From Microvelia longipes (taxonomy: Eukaryota; Arthropoda; Insecta; Hemiptera; Veliidae), in the NCBI GenBank assembly GCA_018340805.1, contig JACMZG010001913.1:20072197-20136196 (forward strand): a stretch of DNA of 64,000 nt, read 5' to 3'. Of this stretch, positions 1-15,100 are shown one piece after another. Under the pieces are notes generated by a model that made no database searches, was not told the DNA's origin, and worked only from the letters and a program-made list of their open reading frames with translations. Each line of letters starts with the position of its first letter. The stretch's first letter is position 1. The translations under genes and the position numbers were made by a program.

Positions 1-121
1 AGTACTAGCATTAATTTGTCTTGCTCTTTCAGCAGTGCTTCTCTTACTACCCCCTCCTTGAAGTTGACTTAAATATTGATCTCTCTTTAGTATATTGCTT
101 GCTTCTACTTGACCCATACAC
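1..121 (-). CDS. tweek: tweek exon 25, cut by the window edge
   Basis: Acceptor tttaAG at 122-123. One base completes Arg, then CMGQVEASNILKRDQYLSQL followed by a Gly/Ser/Lys-rich stretch and AERARQINAST. It is still open at position 1, so the exon continues past the left edge. Confidence 0.9.
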
Positions 122-3100
122 CTTAAATAACACAACATCGAGGCTATAGGAATGAAAGAAAAGAGTCTCATAGAAAGTATTTATTATTAACAAAGTGTTT
201 TTTACCTTGCATGAGGCCACCATCAGAGCCTCAATTAAAGATAGAATACAATAAAATTACACAGAGAACTTATTTTATTTTTTAGATGGTACAAGATCAA
301 TGAGCCTTTTAAGAGTAAATAGTAATTTTATATGTAATTTTATGTATTCCGTCTTTTATTACAGATGATGATAGCCTCACTCTAGGTATAAAGTATTTTG
401 TAAATAAGTACTTTTTGAGGAAGGACACATTTATTAATTTCTTAAAGTAAAGAATGAATTAAATTAATAACACTATCACGGCACTACAGTCTATCGTTTA
501 GTTTAAAAATCTTGACAGGTCAGTTTAAACACCACCGATTCTTAAGAAAAAAAATTCCCGCAAGAAGGGAGCGGGAAAAAACTATGTAAACAAATCAGGT
601 TATTTTACCAGTATTTTCTTCGCCATGTTTTTTTACATTTCTTTTGTGTAGTTTTATTTTAAAATATCATTTTTAAGATTAATTTGAAAGTAGTTTTCAA
701 AACGATGTAATCAAAAGAAGAACCACAAACAAAGTGAACGATTGTTGGGAAAAGGTTTTTTACCTACAGCGGTTATTGTGTGGGATTTTTTTCTCTTTTT
801 AAGTGAAAGGTTGGAAGTGGCTTCTCTGATTGGTCAATCCCCAAAATACTTATGACCTTGGGGATTTTTAAACTAAACGATAGACTGTAAACACTCTCTT
901 GGCAAAACAGTGACTTTAACAGTAGAAAAAATACAAATATATAACATAAGTAAATAAATTTGTGTAGTTTACTAGACAATAAATATTATGTTGATTTAAC
1001 TGAATAAAATAACAAATAATACTATTTATTTTAACCTCCCCTCAGAGGAACCACAGCTCAATGCTGATGTACATGGATGCTTTGAAAAAAGAATATGTCA
1101 ATTTTAATTAGTAAAATCAATTTGCAATAAATGGTGATATGATATGATATAACATAGTTAACATTAAAATAAAATAGTTAACATTAAAATAAAATATATA
1201 ACTAGTTAACAAAATAAAATATATAGTGTATAATTAGATAATTTAATGATTAATCATACAGAATATAATAATAATAATAAAATAATTTCTTTATTTTCAC
1301 CAAAAAATTATAAGTACAATAATATTTTAAAAGCATATTTCTTTTATGTTAATATAGTAAAATATATCAAAAGAAGCTTAACTTAAATGTTACCACTAAA
1401 TTAATTAGCAATAATTAAAAACCTTGTCAATTAATCTAGTCAAAACATTGATTATCTAACGTTATCTAAGCCATCTTAGATATATTTTCATTATTGATTT
1501 CAATAATCCAATATATATTTCAATACTACAATTACTGGTTTGATTTTAAATTTTTTTGTACTTGTATTTTTTTTGTAAGATTTGTATTTTTTTATACTAC
1601 TCTTTTGTAACTTTAAGTGGAAATAAAGAATTTATTTATTATTATTAAGGAGTTCAATTAAATTAAAAATGCCACAGTAGAAAATAGAATACAATACCTG
1701 AGATGAACTTCATTTAGAATAGTTACAGGGTGTAACATAGCTAAAGTAGGTGTCACACCATCAATAAACCTATAATACAAATTCATTTTTAGTCAAATAA
1801 ACAAAGTAACTGCCTCCGTGGCCGTGATCGTATAGGCGTTCGATTTCGGCACCGGAGGTCCGGGGTTCGCAGCCCGGGCTATACTCTAAGATTTTATGAA
1901 TAGTATTTGTATTAAAAAGATTTCGCCAACTTTAATTAATTCTTAGAGTGTAGTAGATGCAACCCACCTGAGGTGGTTCCCGCAGGGTGAATACCCTGAT
2001 GGGCCGAAAGGCCCTAAAACGGGCATTTCATTTTATTTTATTTTTAAACAAAGTAAGTAAAACATAGTAATTTTCAGGAGAAAAATAGTAAAAAGTTCTA
2101 TAAAGAAATATGAGGACAAAGCAGTGTAAAGCATTCATCCAGATTCTAATGATGATTTCACAAAAACAGTAGCAAATATCATAAAAATGCATGCATGTGT
2201 TGTTAAAATTATTCATAAATACCCTTGAATATAGTAAAACTATAAAAACAAAGATTGCCAGACTATATTGGAACTAGGAATCTTTAGATTTCTAGGCTAG
2301 TGTCTAACCTATTGCACAAAACAGTAGGGCGGAAAGTAAATCACTTTTCACGCTGATTTTTTTTCACAAACAGGCCATAATGCAGTTTTTTCCTCCATGA
2401 AAATAAGGGCAGAAAGTTTTTTCTCCTTTCTAGAGAAAAATAATATTACTTAATAATAAAAAGTGAACAAATTTCACAAAAGATACAATACCTTTGAAGA
2501 GATTCAAGAGCAAGAGGAGTTATCATGATGTCAATATCTCCTTTGAGTTTAACAACAACAGTGGTTCTGGTCCCTGTATCATTCCTCACTGATAACAACT
2601 CTTCTGATTGCCCTACAACAAGAAAACTCAATTAACACTAAAAGACAACCTGAACCATCATCAGCAGTGCCTAGAACCCAATAAGTTAAAAGAATAAAAA
2701 AATAGAAGAATAAAAAATAAGAAGTCAAAAACTAAAATAAAACAAAAATTTTACAAAAAACGTTAAAATAAATGAAAAAAGAAGGAAATGAATTACTGGT
2801 TAGATGAGTCTACAATACAATACTTTTTAGCCGGTTTCTGAGGCCAAGGCATGTATAAGACTGAAGATCGTGGCGCCCCCACCATAGAACTTACCACAGA
2901 GGCTCCCACACTTTCACTCTATTCATTCAAAATTTTTGTTTTGTTATTTTAGTTTTTGACTTCTTATTTTTTATTCTTCTAACTTATTGGGTTCTAGGCA
3001 CTGATGATGATCGTTCAGGTTGAAAGCTGGCTTGTTTTATAATAATAAATCATCTGTGGAAAGACAAACTTTATTTATTTATAAGCTTATTCCACATTTC

Positions 3101-6100
3101 AGTATTTATCGGATTAAATACTTATAATAATACAAATTAATGATATGCTTCATTTGCTAAATAAAATAATACTTACTATTTTGCTGGTTGGGCTGACTAC
3201 AAGTCTCAGACAGCATGAAATCCCATGAGTATGGATGAGTTGGAGTTTTACCTATAGAGTGAGGTGGACTCGCAAACCCATCACTACGCAGCCTATTCAC
3301 CATCTTTAGCGAAGTGAATCCTTCTACTTGGGTTTCGAACTTAGGTACTAAATCACTCCCTAAACAACCAATACAAATTTTGCTCTTGATGATGATAAAA
3401 AAGATTGTAAATCATTAAAAATGTATTTACTTATGTCAAGAATAATGGTAATTGTAAGTTCTGTCATACTTTGTACAGTTAATGGTTTTACTTACAGTTT
3501 TTGTATGAGTGTAATAAAATAAAAAAAAAATATTAAAAGGTTAGAGACGACAGTATTAAGAATCATGAGTTTTTTTAAGGTGGAACTTGTCTAAAAAGAG
3601 TGGATTAACAAAACAAAAAAATTAAATAATATTTTAAAAAAAGAGTTTTTTATAAACTTGTAAATTTCTAGGGGTTAGGCCCTCCATAAATAGATTTTTA
3701 TTTAGTTTTCAGTATAATTTTATTTTAAAAATGTCCTCACAGTCTATCGTTTAGTTTAAAAATCCCCAAGGTCATGAGTATTTTGTGGATTGACCAATTA
3801 GAGAAGCCGCTGCCAACCTCTCATTTAAAAAGAGAATAAAATCCCTACCACAATAACCGTTGTAAGGTAAAAACCTTCTTCCCGGCAATCGTTCAATTTG
3901 TTAGTGGTTCTTCTTTTGTACATCGTTTTGAAAACTACTTTCAAATTAATCTTAAAAATAATATTTTAAAATAAAACTACACAAAAGAAATGTAAAAAAA
4001 TCCGTCAAAGTGCTTGCTTTGCAAGCATTATAAGGGTTTCTCAGATATTTGCATAAATATAATGTATTAATACTATACAATCATACTTATACTCAATATT
4101 CTACGCCTCGCTTCAATAGCCTATATGTTAGTATTTGTCGATACCTAATGTTAGAAAAATAAATAAGTTATAACAAAATATTCCACAGCTCGCTACGCAT
4201 GCGTTTCTGTGTATCAGAAATCAGTACCTAATTTAGAATCTACACAATCTACATTTCAATCTAGAATCTACATTTTTACATAACAATCTAGAGCTCGCTT
4301 CCCTCGCCTTTATATATTTGTTTGTCGATACCTAATTTTTGAGAAAATTTGAAACACAGAACAAAATTTAAGGGCTCGCTTCACTCGCCTTTTTGTGCTT
4401 GGTTGTCAATATCTACCTGAAGAGAAACATTTAAAACAAGGCATAAAATTAAAGCCTCGCTTCAATCGCCTTTTTGTATTGGTTTATCAGAACCTCATTT
4501 TATAGCATACAGTAAAGACATAACATAATATTCTAGGGCTCGCATCGCTCGCCTTGAGGTGCATGTTTGGTTCTAGCCAATTTTAAACTATAGAATCAAA
4601 CTTAACATAACAATCTAGGGCTCGCTTCGCTCGCTATAGAAGTTTGTTTGTCAATACCTAAATTTAGAAAAAAAATTAAAACATAAAATAAGATTCAAGG
4701 GCTCGCTTCGCTCGCCTTTATATGCTTGTTTGTCAATATCTACTTTAAGAGAAACATTTAAAACAAGGCATGAAAATCATGGGCTCGCTTCGCTCGCCTT
4801 GTTGTATACGTTTATCAGTACCTTCTTAAGAGTATAAAATAAAATAACCATACAATACTAGGGCTCGCTTCGCTCGCCTTTATGTGCTTGTTAGTCAATA
4901 TCTACTTTAAGAGAAACATTTTAAAAAAGGCATAAAAAATCATGGCTCGCTTCGCTCGCCTTTTTGTATATGTTTATCAGTACCTTTAAGAGTATAAATA
5001 ATAAAAAAACCATGCAATACTAGGGCTCGCTTCGCTCGCCTTTATGTGCTTGTTTGTCAATATCTACTTTAAGAAAAACATTTAAAACAAGGCATAAAAA
5101 TCATGGGCTTGCTTCGCTCGCCTTTTGTATATGGTTATCAGTACCTTCTTAAGAGTATAAAAAATAAAAATAACCATGCAATACTAGGGCTCGCTTCGCT
5201 CGCCTTTATGTGCTTGTTTGTCAATATCTATATAGAAGAAAATTTTAAGCAAGGCATGAAATCATGGCTCGCTTCGCTCGTCTTTTTGTATATGTTTATT
5301 AGTACCTTTTTAAGAGTATAAAATTAAAAAAAAAATTAAATACTAGGGCTCGCTTCGCTCGCCTTTATGTCTTGTTAGTCAATATCTACTTTAAGAGAAA
5401 CATTTTAAATAAGGCATAAAAATCATGGGCTCGCTTCGCTCGCCTTTTTGTATATGTTTATCAGTACCTTCTTAAGAGTATAAAATAAAAAAAAAACCAT
5501 GCAATACTAGGGCTCGCTTCGCTCGCCTTTATGTGCTTGTTTGTCAATATCTACTTTAAGAAAAACATTTAAAACAAGGCATAAAAATCATGGGCTCGCT
5601 TCGCTCGCCTTTTTGTATATGTTTATCAGTACATTCTTAAGAGTATAAAAATAATAAAAAAACCATACAATACTAGGGCTCGCTACGCTCGCCTTTATGT
5701 GCTTGTTAGTCAATATCTACTTTAAGAAAAACATTAAAAACAAGGCATAAAAATCATGGGCTCGCTTCGCTCGCCTTTTTGTATATGTTTATCAGTACCT
5801 TCTTAAGAGTATAAAATAATAAAAATAACCATGCAATAGTAGGGCTCGCTTCGCTCGCCTTTATGTGCTTGTTTGTCAATATCTATTATAAGAGAACATT
5901 TTAAGCAAGCATAAAATCATGGCTCGCTTCGCTCGCCTTTTTGTATATGTTTATCAGTGCCTTTTAAGAGTATAAAATGAAATTAACCATACAATACTAG
6001 GGCTCGCTTCGCTCGCCTTTATGTGCTTGTTTGTCAATATCTATTAAAGAGAACATTTTAAGCAAGGCATAAAAATCATGGGCTCGCTTCGCTCGCCTTT

Positions 6101-9100
6101 TTGTATATGTTTATCAGTACCTTCTTAAGAGTATAAAATAAAAAAAAACCATGCAATACTAGGGCTCGCTTCGCTCGCCTTTATGTGCTTGTTTGTCAAT
6201 ATCTATTATAAGAGAAACATTTTAAGCAAGGCATGAAAATCATGGGCTCGCTTCGCTCGCCTTTTTGTATATGTTTATCAGTACCTTCTTAAGAGTATAA
6301 ATAATAAAAATAACCATGCAATACTAGGGCTCGCTTCGCTCGCCTTTATGTGCTTGTTTGTCAATATCTACTTTAAGAAAAACATTTTAAACAAGGCATA
6401 AAATCATGGCTCGCTTCGCTCGCCTTTTTGTATATGTTTATCAGTACCTTGTTTAAGAGTGTAAAAAATAAAAAAACCATACAATACTAGGGCTCGCTTC
6501 GCTCGCCTTTATGTGCTTGTTTGTCAATATCTACTTTAAGAGAAACATTTTAAAAAAGGCATAAATCATGGGCTCGCTTCGCTCGCCTTTTTGTATATGT
6601 TTATCAGTACCTTCTTAAGAGTATAAAATAATAAAAATAACCATGCAATACTAGGGCTCGCTTCGCTCGCCTTTATGTGCTTGTTTGTCAATATCTATTA
6701 AGAGAAACATTTTAAGCAAGGCATAAAAATCATGGGCTCGCTTCGCTCGCCTTTTTGTATATGTTTATCAGTACCTTCTTAAGAGTATAAATAATAAAAA
6801 TAACCATGCAATACTAGGGCTCGCTTCGCTCGCCTTTATGTGCTTGTTTGTCAATATCTATTATAAGAGAAACATTTTAAGCAAGGCATGAAAATCATGG
6901 GCTCGCTTCGCTCGCCTTTTTGTATATGTTTATCAGTACCTTTTTAAGAGTATAAATTAAAAAAAAATTACAATACTAGGGCTCGCTTCGCTCGCCTTTA
7001 TATTCTTGTTAGTCAATATCTACTTTAAGAGAAACATTTTAAATAAGGCATAAAAATCATGGGCTCGCTTCGCTCGCCTTTTTGTATATGTTTAAAGTAC
7101 CTTCTTAAGAGTATAAAATAAAAAAAAACCATGCAATACTAGGGCTCGCTTCGCTCGCCTTTATGTGCTTGTTTGTCAATCTACTTTAAGAAAAACATTT
7201 AAAAAAGGCATAAAAATCATGGGCTCGCTTCGCTCGCCTTTTTGTATATGTTTATCAGTACTTTCTTAAGAGTATAAAATAATAAAAAAACCATACAATA
7301 CTAGGGCTCGCTTCGCTCGCCTTTATGTGCTTGTTGTCAATATCTACTTTAAGAAAAACATTTAAAACAAGGCATAAAATCATGGCTCGCTTCGCTCGCC
7401 TTTTTGTATATGTTTATCAGTACCTTCTTAAGAGTATAAAATAATAAAAATAACCATGCAATACTAGGGCTCGCTTCGCTCGCCTTTATGTGCTTGTTTG
7501 TCAATATCTATTTATAAGAGAAACATTTTAAGCAAGGCATGAAATAATGGGCTCGCTTCGCTCGCCTTTTTGTATATGTTTATCAGTACCTTCTTAGGAG
7601 TATAAAATAAAAAACCATACAATACTAGGGCTCGCTTCGCTCGCCTTTATGTGCTTGTTTGTCAATATCTATTATAAGAGAAACATTTTAAGCAAGGCAT
7701 GAAAATCATGGGCTCGCTTCGCTCGCCTTTTTGTATATGTTTCAGTACCTTCTTAAGAGTATAAAATAAAAAAAAAAACCATGCAATACTAGGGCTCGCT
7801 TCGCTCGCCTTTATGTGCTTGTTTGTCAATATCTATTTAAGAGAAACATTTTAAGCAAAGGCATGAAAATCATGGGCTCGCTTCGCTCGCCTTTTTGTAT
7901 ATGTTTATCAGTACTTCTTAAGAGTATTAAATAATAAAAATAACCATGCAATACTAGGGCTCGCTTCGCTCGCCTTTATGTGCTTGTTTGTCAATATCTA
8001 CTTTAAGAGAAACATTTTAAACAAGGCATAAAAATCATGGGCTCGCTTCGCTCGCCTTTTTGTATATGTTTATCAGTACCTTTAAGAGTATAAATAATAA
8101 AAAAACCATACAATACTAGGGCTCGCTTCGCTCGCCTTTATGTGCTTTGTTTGTCAAATATCTACTATAAGAGAAACATTTAAAAAAAGGCATGAAAATC
8201 ATGGGCTCGCTTCGCTCGCCTTTTTGTATATGTTTATCAGTACCTCTTAAGAGTATAAAATAATAAAAATAACCATGCAATATAGGGCTCGCTTCGCTCG
8301 CCTTTATGTGCTTGTTTGTCAATATCTATTATAAGAGAAACATTTTAAGCAAGGCATGAAAATCATGGGCTCGCTTCGCTCGCCTTTTTGTATATGTTTA
8401 TCAGTGCCTTTTCAAGAGTATAAAATGAAATTAACCATACAATACTAGGGCTCGCTTCGCTCGCCTTTATGTGCTTGTTTGTCAATATCTATTATAAGAA
8501 AACATTTTAAGCAAGGCATGAAAATCATGGGCTCGCTTCGCTCGCTTTTTGTATATGTTTATCAGTACCTTCTTAAGAGTATAAAATAAAAAAAATAATG
8601 CAATACTAGGGCTCGCTTCGCTCGCCTTTATGTGCTTTTGTCAATATCTTATTATAAGAGAAACATTTTAAGCAAGCATGAAAATCATGGGCTCGCTTCG
8701 CTCGCCTTTTGTATATGTTTATCAGTACCTTCGAGTATTAAAAAAAAAACCAATACTAGGGCTCGCTTCGCTCACCTTTATGTGCTTGTTTGTCAATATC
8801 TACTTTAAGAAAAACATTAAAAACAAGGCATAAAAATCATGGGCTCGCTTCGCTCGCCTTTTTGTATATGTTTATCAGTACATTGTTAAGAGTGTAAAAT
8901 AATAAAAAAATCATACAATACTAGGGCTCGCTACGCTCGCCTTTATGTGCTTGTTTGTCAATATCTACTTTAAGAGAAACATTTTAAAAAAGGCATGAAA
9001 ATCATGGGCTCGCTTCGCTCGCCTTTTTGTATATGTTTATCAGTACCTTCTTAAGAGTATAAAATAATAAAAATAACTATGCAATACTAGGGCTCGCTTC

Positions 9101-12100
9101 GCTCGCCTTTATGTGCTTTTTTCAATATCTACTTTAAGAAAAACATTTAAAACAAGGCATAAAAATCATGGGCTCGCTTCGCTTGCCTTTTTGTATATGT
9201 TTATCAGTACCTTTTAAGAGTATAAAAATAATAAAAAAAACTATGCAATACTAGGGCTCGCTTCGCTCGCCTTTATGTTGCTTTGTCAATATCTATTATA
9301 AGAGAAACATTTTAAGCAAGGCATGAAAAATCATGGGCTCGCTTCGCTCGCCTTTTGTATATGTTTATCAGTACCTTCTTAAGAGTATAAATAATAAAAA
9401 TAACCATGCAATACTAGGGCCTCGCTTCCGCTCGCCTTTATGTGCTTGTTTGTCAATAATCTACTTTAAGAAAAACATTTAAACAAGGCATAAAATCATG
9501 GGCTCGCTCTCGCTCGCCTTTTGTATATTTTCAGTACATTCTTAAGAGTGTAAAATAATAAAAAAACCATACATATAAGGGCTCGCTACGCTCGCTTTTA
9601 TGTGCTTGTAGTCAATATCTACTTTAAGAGAAACATTTTAAAAAAGGCATGAAAATTCATGGGCTCGCTTCGCTCGCATTTTTGTATATGTTTATCAGTA
9701 CCTTCCTTAAGAGTAATAAAATAATAAAAATAACTATGCAATACTAGGCTCGCTTCGCTCGCCTTTTTGTAATGTTTATCAGTACCTTCTTAAGAGTATA
9801 AAATAATAAAAATAAACCATGCAAACTAGGGCTCGCTTCGCTCGCCTTATGGTGCTTGTTTGTCATATCTACTTAAGAAAACTTTAAAAAAAGGCTAAAA
9901 AGTCATTGCTCAGCTTCGCTCGCAACTTATTTGTATATTGGTTACAGTACCCTACTTCCTTAAGACGTGATGAAATGAGCGAGCATAAAAAATAACCATG
10001 TCTTTTACATGCAATACCCTTGCATGGTGCTACAAGCATGTTTTTTCTTTATTACGAGTACGTCATATGTTGCCTTTATTAGCCTCGTTGACTCACATAT
10101 CTAAGTTGCCAATGCAAGGAACCCAGACACATTTAAGGAAGGCTACGGCAACTAGCACTGTGGCGTCGCGCAATTCGCTCGTCGTATTTTTATGTTTTAT
10201 ACTCATTCTTAAGACGGTTGACTATATGGTATTTAACTCAGTCATACCATCCCAGCGAGCCGAAGCGAGCCCATGTTCTTTGTTCTTTGAAGGGTAACTT
10301 GAGCATGACTTCACACATGTTATTCGACTTAGTATTGCCATTACTAAGTCTCACAAAGCCGAGCACACTCAGCCTGTAAGCCTCAAATGTATTAGTCTAA
10401 ATTAGAACTATATTTATTAAATAATATAATTAACTATATTCATCATATCTTAATACTATTGACAAATAGCATTTAAATCTAAGTCTCAAAAGCACATGGC
10501 GATCGAGAAGTTTTAAAAGGCCAGAGAATTTCCGAGACGTATGTAGCATAAGATTAAGGCTTTCTATATAATCAGTACAAATCATACTTATCTCGATTCG
10601 CAGTACACCGATGAGCAGATCTGCTGCACGTTATCCATGGAGCGACGTACCGCGGCGCAGCACAACTAAATTAATGCTTTAAATATAACCCTATATTGTT
10701 CTCTGCTTTCATTCACTATGCACTCATTCTTTTAGATGAGGGACAAGCAAGCTTCACTAAACATAGACAGAAGCTCTGTTTATTGTATGCGTTTAATTTG
10801 CGCCGAGTATGTAAATTCCCCGGAGTATATTTTATTGATGTTGTGAACTTTTACATATTATTCCTACAACCTTAGAAAACTCTGCTATAAAGAATACATT
10901 GTTACACTAGCCACGCGCCGCGTGTTTCATCTACATTTTTAATAATGACTCTTCGGAGAATGATCTCTCCTCTAATTTTTTTGTCCTTCTCACTACTACT
11001 TATCCTTCACTAGATTATTCGTCTTTGATCTCTTCCACACTACCTTTCTGCCTACCATTAGGAGCGAAATGTCACGCGTGATCCTCTTAAGTCATTAAAT
11101 TAACCACTGTACCTGAATATTCTATTCTTAACATTTAAAACGTAATCCTCCTTACACGACCAAGAGTTTTTTAATTATATAATACACTCTAAACAGATGA
11201 TCAGAGTTAGAGACGCCGAGCTATAGAAAATATCAATTATCTAATGTACCTTAGCTTAAAAGTAAAAATTAGTCATAAGTTTTCTTGTCTTTCGTATTAA
11301 TGTGAATAGATATTAGTATTGACTAATGACTGCAGTCGGATGTTGATCATATGTGTGAGCTCAGCCGGTGCCGTATGGATTGATTACGCTTTAGCTACTA
11401 CTTATTATTTGTTAACATATATTACTTCAGCTCTCACATATACTATAGGACTGCTTACACTATAATACTAAGTAGCCCCGCGCATATGACTCAATTTATA
11501 TTCTTACTTAGTTATATACCATTATTTATTATACTTATCAACGTTCACATTTATTACAACCATCGGCGATGACCGAGCACCCACCCAGTATATTAGCAGA
11601 TATATATTTATACTACATTATTACATCATATGAGTATGCAGATGGTATATCCTTATATAGCTATACTACCACCTACCCTAACTGTAGTGCATGCTGGTGA
11701 TGTATGCGTCTATACTATGTAAATGTTATGTTCTGTCACTGTTTTTTATACACGTTTTATTGCTATTTACACTATGAGTGTCATTCATAGCCCCATTAAC
11801 AGCGCCGTGAGTGACAGGTACTCCGTCATGGTCAGACGTATTTATTGTGTATATTTGGTATAACACTATATACATGTACTGAATAAACATATCAAAAAAC
11901 GAGACATAGACGAGAGACAAACCGAAAGCCATGAATTATATTTATGATCTTCGTCTCTTTAGATAAATTATAGGAATATGAAATGTTAAATTTTGTCTTA
12001 AATTGGTCATAGGATCTGATCTCGACAATCATCAACGTGCACATTAAGCGATCAATAGCGTAGACACGCACAGGTCGTGAGTCTCAATAGTCAAGAGAGC

Positions 12101-15100
12101 TAACCTTGTTAATTAATTATGTAATTTAATTAATATATTTTTAATTACTTCTGGAGAATAGTGAATTTAACTTACAAGCTACGGTCTCATCACCATTCGC
12201 TAAGCCCGGAAAAAAAAAAAACGAAGCAAGCATAAACTTTAAAATGCAAATATTACATAAATTACGACTATACTATAGCTGCTAATAAATGTTCTTTATT
12301 AATCAGAGCATTCGCCGACGCAAAAGCGCACTATAAATTGCTATGCTTATAAGCTGCACGACCCTATTATTATATTAAGGCATAGAACTAATTTTTAAGT
12401 ATTACTAAGTTACCATACTCTTAAGAAAATACAAAGGTAACTTGTAAACATAGAGCTCATGCATCAATAAGCAGACCATGCCGAGCGCGCGTGTAAGTCC
12501 GTATAATGCTTCTCATGATTTCAGCATGCCCCTCTCTTCTCATAACGAGTTATAAAATGAGAAAAATGTTTCTTACACCATGATAAATAAATGATATGAA
12601 TTTGGACAACAAGCACAATAACACAGGATCGAACTAGGGAAAGCTCCCGGAACTGTTTGCCTCTGCTGATGTTGCTTGATTGTTGTCAAATTATCGTATA
12701 TCATTTTATAGAGAACATACTAATTTATTATAAGAAAAGGCCTACCACTTAAAAAAAACAAGGGCACACAGTGATACATAGCTCACAAAAGGCGAGCGGA
12801 CATCGAGCCTCTACGCTTCGATTTTCATCCTTGCTTAAATGTTCTCTTAATAATGATATTGAACAAACAACCACATAAGCGAGTCGAAGCGATGCCCTAC
12901 TATGCATGTTATTTTATTATTTTATAACTCTTAAGGCAAGGAGTGACGCTGGCGATCTAAGACAGCTATATTCAAAAATGCGAGCGGAACTGCGAGCCAT
13001 GATATCATGCCCTTTCTTTAAATGTTGTGCTCTAAAGTACTTGATTATTTGACAAACAGCACATATAATAGTGATACGTGTTATATTAGAGGAAGCTAGC
13101 AGATCCTATAAGCTCATATAGTAAGGTAAATAATACATTAACATTTAATATTTTATCTAATTACACTCTTAACGAGATGGCTCTATGCTCTTCCGATTCA
13201 CACAACAATTATAACAAAAGGCACGCTGTTAATATGCGTTGGTATATGATTACTCCATTAGCTTGTGGTTGTGCTTTACGTATCAGAGATCCTTTGGTGC
13301 GTGGTTAGTAAATGTTTATTGCCCTGTAAAGTACGATCATTTTTGACAATATGCACAAGAACGAGCGCAATGCAATATTTAAAGCTGTAGCTCAGACTGC
13401 GAAGTCCCCGAAGATCATATAATGTCTTGGAGTTTACCCACACATTGTATTTTTTAAATTCAAAACAAAAATAATAATGTTATTGATTTTAAGCACGTCG
13501 ACGTCAGTATCAAGGAACAGATTATGTGCGAAGAGTGGAAGATGAAGAATTACCCCACTTTTAAAAACTTTCTATTGTCTCTCTCTCTGCCCGAGAGATT
13601 TCTAAAGCCTGGTAAAGTCTCTCTTTAATATGGACTATTAATTCCAATATTTATTAGGGCTACTCACTATATGCAATCAGAAAGGCGAGCGGGACAAGAC
13701 TCACAAGTTCCTATCTTAGAGGCGTATGGCCTCTTCTTGAGATATTGGCGGCTGATATAGGTAACTGTCCATTTTGAATAAGCATATGTCATTATTTGAC
13801 TGACTACCTAGAGGTACGCATAAAACACGAATACCTACAACAAATTTAGATCCAACAAGCGAGCGCACAAGCACGTAACGCCATTTCTCTAAACCACAAT
13901 ATGCTCTTTTTTGCTACGACACAGTTTTTCTCGCGTTAATAGGCGAAATTTTGTAAAATTGGCATTAAAATAATTTAAGCATCTATTTAGACACACATTA
14001 TAATGGTCGCACGTCGCGAAGAGTAGAAGCTTCCTTCTAGAGGGTATGTGGCCCGGAAAGTGCATTGTATGGTGGCATATTTAGGTTCATCCTATTACAT
14101 TTTTAGGCGCTCTCCTTGAGATACAAGGCACTGAATACAATATACATAAAAAGGGGCGAGGCGAGCAAAGCGAGTATGCTTTCTGCGTGGTATTGGAGAT
14201 TTTTGGCGAGGTTGTTCAAATGCCTATGCCCGTCTCTAAATTGTCTCTTATGAAAAAGGCGAATGCAGATATATTTGTACAGAATCGATCCACACTAAAA
14301 CGCAGAGCGAGATAGCGCGAGCTCACATATCTTGATGATGCTCTTTTATTATCTCACATATACTCTGTAGAAGAGTATCAATAAGAAAATATTTTATATT
14401 TTTACTTCACGCTGTGATGTCAGTTTCGACAAGAGGCCTTTAGTCGAAAAATGCGACACTATAATTTATACTTTTAGATGTACTCCCTTGTTTTTTTTCT
14501 TAATCTGATAGATATTTCTATTTTGCCTCCTTCTGGAAAGTAAGTACTTTGTAATTGTACTTATGGGATATCCCAACTAACTAAGCTTTAAGAGTGCACT
14601 TACATCGCGTCGATATGCGCTAGCGAGTCAACAGACGGGGAGGTGGAACATAGCATTTTAATTTTGTGGTTGTTTATTATGAAGTATTTATATATGCTGG
14701 TGCAATTAGACGCCGACCATATTTCTGAAAAATAGCGACATGCATTACATAAAATATGCCGAGCTGAGTACTACTCATAGCACGAGCAGCCCAACAATTA
14801 ATGATTACTCATGCCTCCCTACAGTTGTATTAATTAACAAGATATAATTATTTCTAATTTGAGGACGCAATAAGCGCGGATCTATAGAGGCGACGACACA
14901 TATTATGAGGAATGCGTTAAAAGCTGTAGCCTTTTGAAAATCCTATGGTTTTTCTCTCGTATTATGATATTTCCTATATGGTACCACGACACAGTGCTTA
15001 TATATTGGCTAATGTGGTTCCATATTGTTTAAGGGCTTTCTCCAATTATTATGATACAAAAAGCAGAGAGCGCGTTAGACACACGAGTGGGGGGACATTT

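Noticed and set aside
1810..1880. tRNA gene in the SINE head
   Set aside because: The head is followed by body, tail and target duplication, and is repeated at 42778: a retroposon, not a gene.
4277..9960. Looks like a CRISPR array (short conserved repeat, regular spacing)
   Set aside because: Spacers are not unique; they are two alternating families, the locus is an intron of a eukaryotic gene, and no cas genes exist.
9998..10297. Plus-strand 99-codon frame
   Set aside because: It lies in the garbled satellite zone; no protein-family resemblance and unreliable sequence.
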